The position numbers and the translations under genes are program-made. The notes below the pieces were generated by a model, which did no database searches, had not been told where the DNA came from, and was given only the letters and a program-made list of their open reading frames with translations. From an uncultured Clostridia bacterium (GTDB taxonomy: Bacteria > Bacillota > Clostridia > Oscillospirales > Acutalibacteraceae), in the NCBI GenBank assembly GCA_944381295.1, contig CALWKP010000281.1, positions 1 to 5,685 on the forward strand: a stretch of 5,685 nt of DNA. The letters are read 5' to 3'. Numbering within the stretch: position 1 is the stretch's first letter; every line of letters begins with the position of its first letter. Shown here piece by piece: positions 1 through 4,695 of the stretch.

Positions 1-4
1 CCAT
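1..4 (-). CDS. Start codon of a gene running off the left edge (product unknown)
   Basis: Only the start is visible. On the minus strand an ATG (positions 4-2) is preceded by a perfect GGAGG Shine-Dalgarno sequence (17-13) with an 8-base spacer, the same quality of signal as the other genes here. Nothing can be said about the product. It lies 117 bases downstream of the MFS fragment on the same strand, in a gap long enough for its own leader. It could be a chance match, because only one codon is inside the window. Confidence 0.45.
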
Positions 5-16
5 CGTAGATTCCTC

Positions 17-88
17 CATACTTCTTTGACAGGGTGTGTTGTTCTTTAAGCTTGATGATAGTATATCCGGATATAGAAAAGAAGTATG
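17..88 (-). promoter_or_regulatory. Structured leader: inverted repeat next to the ribosome binding site, with a central palindrome
   Basis: Read on the minus strand, CATACTTCTTT (88-78) is exactly complementary to AAAGAAGTATG (27-17), with 50 bases between. The second arm ends on the first G of the GGAGG Shine-Dalgarno of the gene starting at position 4. Pairing would therefore touch the ribosome binding site. Inside the loop lies a perfect 14-base palindrome, TATATCCGGATATA (62-75). It overlaps a possible minus-strand -10 box TATACT (65-60), for which I see no good -35 box. The element could be an RNA switch controlling translation or a repressor operator, or it could be chance in AT-rich DNA. 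The matches are seen in the sequence; the function is inferred. Confidence 0.35.
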
Positions 89-121
89 TGGTTATACCAA
101 CAAAATAAAAAAGACAAAAAA

Positions 122-565
122 TTATGGAACGGAAGATGAAGAAGCTTTGGAGGAAGAGGCTATTTTTTGATAGTGGGAACTAGCCATACAGGAAAAAATA
201 GAAATAAAAAGGAAAACGGCAAAGAGTCCGTAAACCCATCGGACGTTAAAGGTATCCTGAATAATGCCGCCAAGACTATTACCCAATATTCCAGCAACCC
301 CATCGCTGACAGCTAACGCAAAGGTTGTAGCAGTGGAAAGCAGATGGGAAGGAACAATTTGGCTGATATATTGGAGTACTGCGGGAAGGTATAGGCCATA
401 GGAGAGTCCTTGCAATACCTGTATGGCAATTACCCAGGGCAGAGAAGGGGAAAAGGCATGCAGGATCATACGAAAGAGCGTTAATAGAAGAGAACAAAAA
501 TGGAACATTTCAAATCGGAATTTATAGAGTATCTGAATTACTACAACATACGAACCAAGGCAAAT
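122..565 (-). pseudogene. MFS transporter, C-terminal remnant
   Basis: The frame encodes only the last third of a major facilitator superfamily permease. There are four hydrophobic segments, corresponding to helices 9-12 of a normal 12-helix protein of about 400 residues. The stretch with LQGLSYGLYLPAVLQYI, followed by a Gly-rich helix (GILGNSLGGII), resembles the MFS_1-like/LacY-type group. The first ATG is at 508, but transporter-like sequence continues in frame upstream to a TAA at 566-568, where homology stops abruptly beside a hairpin and an IS-like end. No good ribosome binding site precedes position 508. The tail is Ser/Lys-rich and ends at TAA. A four-helix piece is unlikely to transport anything. 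The break is best explained by an insertion or deletion at about position 566. The substrate cannot be inferred. Confidence 0.7.
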
Positions 566-567
566 TT

Positions 568-608
568 AAAGAGCTTGTCGCCTGCATTGTACAGACAACA
601 AGCTCTTT
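568..608 (-). terminator. Hairpin, candidate intrinsic terminator after the acetyltransferase
   Basis: AAAGAGCTTGT (568-578) and ACAAGCTCTTT (598-608) form a perfect 11-base inverted repeat around a 19-base loop. Read on the minus strand the stem is followed by a weak T-rich run (TTTAAATTT). It lies 135 bases past the stop of the acetyltransferase gene, so it could end that transcript. The long loop and broken T-run make it a mediocre terminator. It may instead belong to the neighbouring IS-like remnant. Confidence 0.45.
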
Positions 609-636
609 CGACTGATTAAATATTAATGGAAGGTTG

Positions 637-658
637 CCTAACTTTTTGGGGTCACTTC
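637..658. mobile_element. Possible IS3-family terminal inverted repeat (solo end)
   Basis: Read on the minus strand this stretch contains GTGACCCCAAAAAGTTAG, which resembles from memory the tips of IS3-family (IS150-type) elements of Bacillota. The outer tip would point towards 660, placing the element's interior at about 569-636, next to the point where the MFS gene is cut. No partner inverted repeat, transposase or target-site duplication is visible in the window, so at most a remnant is present. Together with the hairpin, this is all I see in the 178-base gap between the MFS remnant and the acetyltransferase. Confidence 0.35.
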
Positions 659-743
659 GTTGTGAGATCGGTCTTTTCGATAAACATCATTTATGGAAAA
701 ATGAGGCAGATAGATAATCTCCAAAAGGGACTAGTTGACTGCA

Positions 744-1151
744 TTACCTGTGAAGGAATCCGCAGCACTGGAATTCGGAGAGCTCACCAAAACCCAAAGA
801 TTCATAAAAGGCTCTGGTTTGGAAAGTATCATCGGTGACAAGCAGGATTTGCCTTACAGAAGAAAATTGGTGGATCACCTCTTGAACGAGCCTTGTACCG
901 ACCCCTTTCCGTTGGTATCCGGGACATACCAGAATATCCTGGATCAGGATGACGGTGTGTCCGTCTCCCACAGCGCGGATAATTCCAACCAGGTTGTCCT
1001 CATCGTATGCGCCGAGAATCAAAAGAGATTTTTGAAAGCCTGACCGCAGAATTTCGGGATGATCGGTATAGGCTGTCCAGCCAACACTGGAATATAGAGC
1101 TAAAATTTCCTGTTCCTGGTACTTTGTGTAAGGTTTCACAGAGATTGTCAT
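744..1151 (-). CDS. GNAT-family N-acetyltransferase
   Basis: The predicted 135-residue protein spans a complete single GNAT domain, which moves an acetyl group from acetyl-CoA to an amine. It starts MTISVKPYTK, and the acetyl-CoA pyrophosphate loop is Q80-R-K-G-V-G85, after the beta-4 strand with IQDILVCPGY. The C-terminal half has the usual TDDTFQTRAFYESLGF segment. The substrate cannot be deduced; this is a common small cytoplasmic GNAT type in Clostridia, often called ribosomal-protein-alanine-acetyltransferase-like. The start at 1151 is chosen over the longer in-frame ATG at 1202 because GGGAGG sits 7 bases upstream and the protein then begins like its family. That start overlaps, as ATGA, the ancestral stop of nfo upstream, indicating translational coupling. 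Stop codon TAA. Confidence 0.9.
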   Translation of the reverse strand: MTISVKPYTKYQEQEILALYSSVGWTAYTDHPEILRSGFQKSLLILGAYDEDNLVGIIRAVGDGHTVILIQDILVCPGYQRKGVGTRLVQEVIHQFSSVRQILLVTDDTFQTRAFYESLGFGELSEFQCCGFLHR

Positions 1152-1158
1152 TGGGCAG

Positions 1159-1164
1159 CCTCCC
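1159..1164 (-). promoter_or_regulatory. Ribosome binding site deciding the acetyltransferase start
   Basis: GGGAGG on the minus strand lies 7 bases before the ATG at 1151. The alternative ATG at 1202 has no comparable signal and would add 17 residues that are really the nfo tail read in another frame. Confidence 0.75.
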
Positions 1165-1198
1165 ATTCTTTCCGAAGCAGCCGGATTTCCGCTGCATA

Positions 1199-1984
1199 TC
1201 ATTCCAATTCGTTCGGGGTCTCCAGGGAATAGGGAAGATCGCGCAGGACAGGATGATTGATGAAACGAATGATTGCGTCCAGTCCAAGGGAACCTTCCCC
1301 AATTTTCGCATGGCGGTCTTTATGGCTGGCAAAAGGGGTAAGGCTGTCGTTTAAATGGATCGCTTTCAGACGGCCTAAACCGATGATGCGGTCAAACTCC
1401 GTGAGTACGCCGTCCAGGTCATTGACGATATCGTATCCGGCAGAATAGACGTGACAGGTATCCAGACAAACGCCCAACTGATTTTTTTGTTCCACACGGT
1501 CAATAATTTCCCGCAGTTCTTCAAAGTTTCTTCCAACTTCGCTTCCTTTTCCGGACATGGTTTCCAACAGTACAAGAGTGTGCTGCTCGGGAGAAAGTAC
1601 CTTGTTGAGCATTTCTGCGATCAGGGAGATCCCCGTTTCTGAGCCTTGTCCCACATGGCTTCCCGGATGGAAGTTGTAATAGTTCCCCGGCAGATGTTCC
1701 AGTAGGGAAAGGTCGTCTCGCATCACATTTTCGGCAAATTCCCGAAGACCACTGTCTTTGGCGCAGGGGTTCAACGTGTAAGGAGCGTGCGCGATGAGTG
1801 GGGCAAAAGAGTGTTCTTCCAACAGTTGACGAAGGGCGGAAATATCCTCCAGGTCGAGGGCTCGGGATTTCCCGCCGCGTGGATTTCGCGAAAAAAACTG
1901 GAAGGTATTGGCATCAATGGAGAGCGCTTGCGCCCCCATTGCTCGGTATCCTTTGGCGATCGACAGATGGCATCCAATATTCAT
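1199..1984 (-). CDS. nfo: Endonuclease IV (AP endonuclease), C-terminus cut by an in-frame TGA
   Basis: Endonuclease IV cleaves DNA 5' of abasic sites in base-excision repair and is a cytoplasmic TIM-barrel enzyme with three zinc ions. All nine metal ligands of the family can be read: H66 (AHAPYT), H106 (NFHPGSH), E141 (LLETM), D175 and H178 (CLDTCH), H210 (IHLNDS), D223 and H225 (HKDRH), and E255 (LETPNE). The start at 1984 is set by GGAGG with a short AT spacer; an in-frame ATG at 2062 lies beyond the upstream terminator. The frame stops after 261 residues at TGA (1201-1199), six residues after the last ligand. Translation past that TGA gives YAAEIRLLRKEWEAAQ and a stop at 1150-1148, the expected final helix, for 278 residues in all. 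GGA (Gly) is probably ancestral. The product is probably truncated; stability may suffer although the active site is intact. No convincing promoter was seen in the short gap upstream. Confidence 0.9.
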   Translation of the reverse strand: MNIGCHLSIAKGYRAMGAQALSIDANTFQFFSRNPRGGKSRALDLEDISALRQLLEEHSFAPLIAHAPYTLNPCAKDSGLREFAENVMRDDLSLLEHLPGNYYNFHPGSHVGQGSETGISLIAEMLNKVLSPEQHTLVLLETMSGKGSEVGRNFEELREIIDRVEQKNQLGVCLDTCHVYSAGYDIVNDLDGVLTEFDRIIGLGRLKAIHLNDSLTPFASHKDRHAKIGEGSLGLDAIIRFINHPVLRDLPYSLETPNELE

Positions 1985-2020
1985 AAATTCCTCCATAAGA
2001 ATAGTTGTTTTGTGAAATGA

Positions 2021-2054
2021 TAAAGAAAGAGGGGCCTCCTGACCGGGAAGCCCC
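2021..2054 (-). terminator. Intrinsic terminator after the Met/Gly-tailed membrane protein
   Basis: On the minus strand GGGGCTTCC pairs with GGAGGCCCC (nine pairs, one of them G-U) around the 6-base loop CGGTCA, followed at once by TCTTTCTTTA. This is a strong Rho-independent terminator. It lies 51 bases past the stop of the membrane-protein gene and 37 bases before the nfo start, so nfo should need its own promoter or read-through. Confidence 0.85.
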
Positions 2055-2104
2055 TTCCTCATGTTTTATGGCCTGCACAGAGACGGCAAAGAAAGAGTGG
2101 TTGA

Positions 2105-2617
2105 TTAGCCGACGATGGCGACAGAACCGCCTGTCATGCCCATGTTGCCACCCATACTACCACCCATACCGCCGTCCATGCCCATATCCGCACCGCCCAT
2201 CATTCCAGGGTCTGCGGGGAATGCCGTGTTCCCGATGAGAAATACGGCGGCTACGATCGCGGCCGCGAGAAGGATCGTGAGGATCAAGGGCAAATAGACC
2301 ACCGATTTCTTTTTGGGAAGACCGAGATCATGGTCAAATGCACGGTAATTTTTCCAATAATGATACATACTTTTCGGAGCAGGAAACCCGGCAATAGGTT
2401 CTAACCCGCGTGCAGGAATTTTCCCGAACTGATACCATGGGGAAACAAACCAACTGACCAACCCGAGAAGAATGCCATCGGCGAGGAACAGCAAGAAAAG
2501 CAGCTCTCCACGCAAAAGGCCAAAAACACCAGCAGACAAAAACAATACAGCGCACAAAAGGGCAATAATGGCTTGAATTTCATGTTGTTTTAAGGATTTG
2601 AGAACAGACGATTCCAT
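2105..2617 (-). CDS. Small membrane protein with a Met/Gly-rich C-terminal tail (function unknown)
   Basis: I do not recognise the family. The 170-residue protein has a short polar N-terminus, hydrophobic segments at about 15-34 and 38-58, and a middle part (59-105) rich in aromatic and basic residues. A KKK at 102-104 precedes a third strongly hydrophobic segment at about 106-128. The tail from 134 on is low-complexity, with eight methionines and many glycines between 138 and 164 in MGG/GMG-like units plus two aspartates. By the positive-inside rule the KKK side would be cytoplasmic and the tail outside. Met-rich tails can bind copper, but there is no Cys or His here and no metal gene nearby, so that is speculation. 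The start at 2617 is supported by AAGGAGG with a 9-base spacer; the frame is open further upstream, but no ribosome binding site supports a longer form. It ends in TAA and is followed by a strong terminator, so it is probably transcribed alone. Confidence 0.8.
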   Translation of the reverse strand: MESSVLKSLKQHEIQAIIALLCAVLFLSAGVFGLLRGELLFLLFLADGILLGLVSWFVSPWYQFGKIPARGLEPIAGFPAPKSMYHYWKNYRAFDHDLGLPKKKSVVYLPLILTILLAAAIVAAVFLIGNTAFPADPGMMGGADMGMDGGMGGSMGGNMGMTGGSVAIVG

Positions 2618-2729
2618 AAAAGACGTCCTCCTTTCAAAAATGGGAACAATCAGATGCGCGCTCACAACCAGGCTGTACCCCGGGAACTTTTTAGAACGGA
2701 GCAGCTTCCGATTTGCAATCTTGTACCTG

Positions 2730-2843
2730 TATTGTACCACACCTGCGGTGAGCAAGTCGCGCACGCGTCGTACCTCCGCCTGGCTAAGGGATGCAATCAA
2801 GCTGAAGTGCCCGCGCTTCTACATCACTGCGGTTATTGTACCA
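2730..2843 (-). promoter_or_regulatory. Two identical extended -10-like boxes upstream of the membrane-protein gene
   Basis: The minus strand carries TGGTACAATA twice, at 2739-2730 and 2843-2834, exactly 104 bases apart. Each contains a TACAAT -10 box with the TG of an extended -10 promoter. Neither has a good -35 box at 17 bases (the upper one has only a T-run). One or both may drive the gene starting at 2617. The rest of the 284-base gap (2618-2901) shows no gene, tRNA or recognisable RNA. The open minus-strand frame through it has no ribosome binding site and looks like spacer. Confidence 0.35.
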
Positions 2844-2901
2844 TTTTTGGAAACAGGAAAAAACTTCAAAAAAGCAAATTACAAAACTGTAAAAGCTGTA
2901 A

Positions 2902-3117
2902 CTAGATTGAAAAGTCTTCTTTGTCGAAATCCCAGTCGGGTAATACCGGGGAGGATTCCGGGGTCCTCAATAACGGGTCATAGGAAAATTTGCGGCATTC
3001 CCCGTTTGTGCCGGGGACAAGATGACAACGGCAAACCCATCCGGTTTCGCCGCCGATATTATTTGTACAGTAATTACAATTTGGTTCGATGTGATTGCCA
3101 AAGAGATTGCGTTTCAA
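2902..3117 (-). CDS. Small Cys-rich protein, putative zinc-ribbon type (Clostridia-conserved, function unknown)
   Basis: The 71-residue product begins MKRNLFGNHIEPNCNYCTNN and matches a small uncharacterised protein I recall as widespread in Clostridia. That family has a CxxC near the N-terminus (C14, C17), further cysteines (C29, C31, C41), then CRKFSYDPLLR and an acidic tail ending in EDFS plus a hydrophobic residue. Four of the cysteines could hold one metal ion, probably zinc; this is inference. There is no ATG start. I place the start at the TTG at 3117, where a G-run (GGGGG) sits 8 bases upstream and the protein then begins like its relatives; a TTG at 3132 is the alternative. Stop codon TAG. 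It lies 63 bases downstream of ylbJ on the same strand with no strong terminator between, so it may be co-transcribed with ylbJ. Confidence 0.75.
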   Translation of the reverse strand: MKRNLFGNHIEPNCNYCTNNIGGETGWVCRCHLVPGTNGECRKFSYDPLLRTPESSPVLPDWDFDKEDFSI

Positions 3118-3180
3118 GAAAAGTACCCCCAAAGAGTGGAATTAGCAGCATCGTGAAGAAATCACGAAGGAAAGCTTTGT

Positions 3181-4311
3181 TTATTGTAGCATATTTTTGC
3201 GCAGTTTTCCAGTATCCTTGCCCACAACAAGTAAGAATGCCCCGCAAAGCATTACCAAAGCGGCAGCAGCGGCTGCGGAACCGGAAGGCTGCGCGGCCAC
3301 TGGGACAGAAGAGCCAAAGAAAACCTGCTCGGATTTTGGGAACCATGGGAGAAGCGTGGAGACAATCGCCGCGGATAATAAGCCATGGACGAGCCGGAAG
3401 AGGAAAAACAGCGTGCGGCGTATTGGAATATCTCCGGCAGCGGCAAGGACTTGAAAATGAACGCATAACCCTCCCCAACCAAGTCCAAATGCTACGGCAG
3501 GGATACTGGAGCCAAGAAGCGCGGCATCACGACAGCCGCCGGTAATTTCCAAAATCATGGAGGGCAGGACAGCGGCAGAAGGGTGTGGGACACCTAAAAA
3601 GAGAAGAGAACGGCAAAGAAAAGCAAGGATGCCGCTGCTGCGGAGAAGCTCGGTAAGGACAGAAAAAAGAACAACGAATGCACACATTTGGAACATACCC
3701 TTAGAAGCGGAAGAAACGGCAGAAGTCAGGGCCTGAGGGTGAAGACTGGAAGCAGAGCGCGAGGGTTCGGAGAAGCTGGAATGGGAAGAAAAACGGAGCG
3801 CGATGCCGATCAGAAGAGAGGCGGGAGCTTGGGAGAGAAACAGCAGGAGACCGTAAGAAAGGTCTCCGAAAAGTGCGGCACCCACAGTGCTGATGGTGAA
3901 AGCAGGACCTGCGTTGACGCAAAAATACAGCATCCTGACAGCTTGATCGTCGGTCAGTTTACCTTCCTTACGCAAGGAAGCGATCCCTCTTGCTCCCACA
4001 GGGTAACCGCCGGCCATACCCATAAAGAGGACGGGAGCAGCACAGGGAGGCAGACGGAATAGAAAGCGCATAAGAGGAGCGAAGGGGCGTCCAAGAAATT
4101 CGGCCAGCCCGGAAGATGCGACAAAAGTAGAAAGAGCCATAAATGGAAAAAGAGATGGGACAAGAAGATTTAAGCAGTAGCTGATGCCGTTGGAGACGCC
4201 AGCGGCAGCTTCTTTGGGGAAAGCTAACAGAGCAGCAGCGAATAAGAGGACAGAAGTGGATAACAGGATGACTTTTCCGAAAAAGAACAGTTTGTTTTGA
4301 TGCAGGGACAT
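3181..4311 (-). CDS. ylbJ: Sporulation integral membrane protein YlbJ
   Basis: A polytopic membrane protein of 376 residues, a little shorter than Bacillus YlbJ (about 400), in the family carrying the nucleoside-recognition 'Gate' domain. Recognisable parts are LLVPSLFPFM (49-58), GMAGGYPVGARG (98-109) followed by a basic loop, YFCVNAGPAF (129-138), EITGGC (255-260) and several long hydrophobic segments, with a final helix at about 344-364. In Bacillus, ylbJ belongs to the sigma-E (mother-cell) regulon and is needed for efficient sporulation; its transported substrate, if any, is not known to me. The ATG at 4311 is preferred over a GTG at 4320 because GAGGTGA lies exactly 5 bases upstream of it. 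It diverges from yqfC-yqfD. I could not identify a good promoter for it in the divergent gap. Confidence 0.9.
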   Translation of the reverse strand: MSLHQNKLFFFGKVILLSTSVLLFAAALLAFPKEAAAGVSNGISYCLNLLVPSLFPFMALSTFVASSGLAEFLGRPFAPLMRFLFRLPPCAAPVLFMGMAGGYPVGARGIASLRKEGKLTDDQAVRMLYFCVNAGPAFTISTVGAALFGDLSYGLLLFLSQAPASLLIGIALRFSSHSSFSEPSRSASSLHPQALTSAVSSASKGMFQMCAFVVLFSVLTELLRSSGILAFLCRSLLFLGVPHPSAAVLPSMILEITGGCRDAALLGSSIPAVAFGLGWGGLCVHFQVLAAAGDIPIRRTLFFLFRLVHGLLSAAIVSTLLPWFPKSEQVFFGSSVPVAAQPSGSAAAAAALVMLCGAFLLVVGKDTGKLRKNMLQ

Positions 4312-4344
4312 ATTTTTCACCTCAGGCTATGTATATGAGGCAGG

Positions 4345-4374
4345 GTGATTTTTCTTGCAAAGAGCGCATAAATC
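4345..4374 (+). promoter_or_regulatory. Candidate sigma-E promoter for yqfC-yqfD
   Basis: GTGATTTT (4345-4352) and CATAAATC (4367-4374), separated by 14 bases, resemble the sigma-E -35 (GTCATATT-like) and -10 (CATACAAT-like) boxes at the right spacing. The yqfC start is 38 bases beyond, leaving room for a short leader. yqfC and yqfD are sigma-E genes in Bacillus, which supports the reading. The match is imperfect, so this is moderate evidence. Confidence 0.45.
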
Positions 4375-4412
4375 TGATAACGAGAAACTTTACACAGAAC
4401 GGAAGGATCGCG

Positions 4413-4685
4413 ATGGGTGGAAAGAAAGAGGAGAAACGCCGCGGGATCGGAGAATATCTCCGCATGCCGGCATCGGCTGGTGGGACACATATGGAGTTAA
4501 ACGGGAATCGTGAAGCTGTTGTAGAAGGCTGTGGGGGGATTTTGGAATACAGTGAAGAAACCGTACGTGTACGGACAGGGAAACTGGTCGTGAAATTTGT
4601 AGGGCGCGGGTTGACGGTCAAATGTCTGACAGCAGATTCCCTGGTGGTGGAAGGCTTTTTTACCGGGGTGGAATTTTTGATGTGA
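4413..4685 (+). CDS. yqfC: Sporulation protein YqfC (YabP/YqfC family)
   Basis: A 90-residue soluble protein, the usual length for YqfC. After a basic N-terminus comes the conserved fold of the YabP/YqfC family: MELNGNREAVVEGCGGILEY (27-46), then ETVRVRTGKLVVKFVGRGLTV with the GL.V motif, and an ending of the form VEGFF.GVEFL. In Bacillus it is produced in the mother cell under sigma-E; its molecular role is not established. The start at 4413 is chosen because GGAAGGA precedes it at about 5-6 bases. An upstream in-frame ATG (4329) would lie in the promoter region and has no binding site. It ends in TGA, which overlaps the ribosome binding site of yqfD, so the two are translationally linked. 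Confidence 0.88.
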   Translation: MGGKKEEKRRGIGEYLRMPASAGGTHMELNGNREAVVEGCGGILEYSEETVRVRTGKLVVKFVGRGLTVKCLTADSLVVEGFFTGVEFLM

Positions 4686-4690
4686 GGTGA
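4684..4690 (+). promoter_or_regulatory. Ribosome binding site deciding the yqfD start (TTG)
   Basis: GAGGTGA overlaps the yqfC stop and lies 5 bases before TTG (4696). The ATG at 4690 is part of the same Shine-Dalgarno block and therefore too close to be its start. ylbJ uses the identical GAGGTGA plus 5-base spacing (4323-4317, ATG at 4311), which supports this choice. Confidence 0.65.
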
Positions 4691-4695
4691 TGGGA

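Noticed and set aside
1199..1201. Reassignment of TGA to glycine as the explanation for the nfo codon
   Set aside because: yqfC ends at TGA directly before the yqfD ribosome binding site, and the restored nfo frame also ends at TGA, so TGA acts as a stop in this genome.
735..1354. Plus-strand open frames of about 100-115 residues across nfo and the acetyltransferase
   Set aside because: They are antisense readings of well-recognised minus-strand genes, with no domain or ribosome binding site.
2618..2800. N-terminal extension of the membrane protein (about 61 more residues)
   Set aside because: The extension has no ribosome binding site, while AAGGAGG sits at the right distance from the ATG at 2617, and the extension crosses a promoter-like box.
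2879..2901. TTACA/TGTAA stem followed by a T-rich run after the small Cys-rich gene, as a terminator
   Set aside because: The stem is five A/T-rich pairs with a long loop; the T-runs alone do not support a terminator.
3151..3167. Hairpin TCGTGA-AGAAA-TCACGA between ylbJ and the small Cys-rich gene, as a terminator
   Set aside because: Only six pairs and no T-run on either strand; not enough for an intrinsic terminator.
2598..3545. A 315-residue open frame on the plus strand
   Set aside because: It runs antisense across three minus-strand genes, is rich in Arg and Lys as expected of an antisense reading, and has no recognisable domain. The minus-strand genes have family matches and ribosome binding sites.
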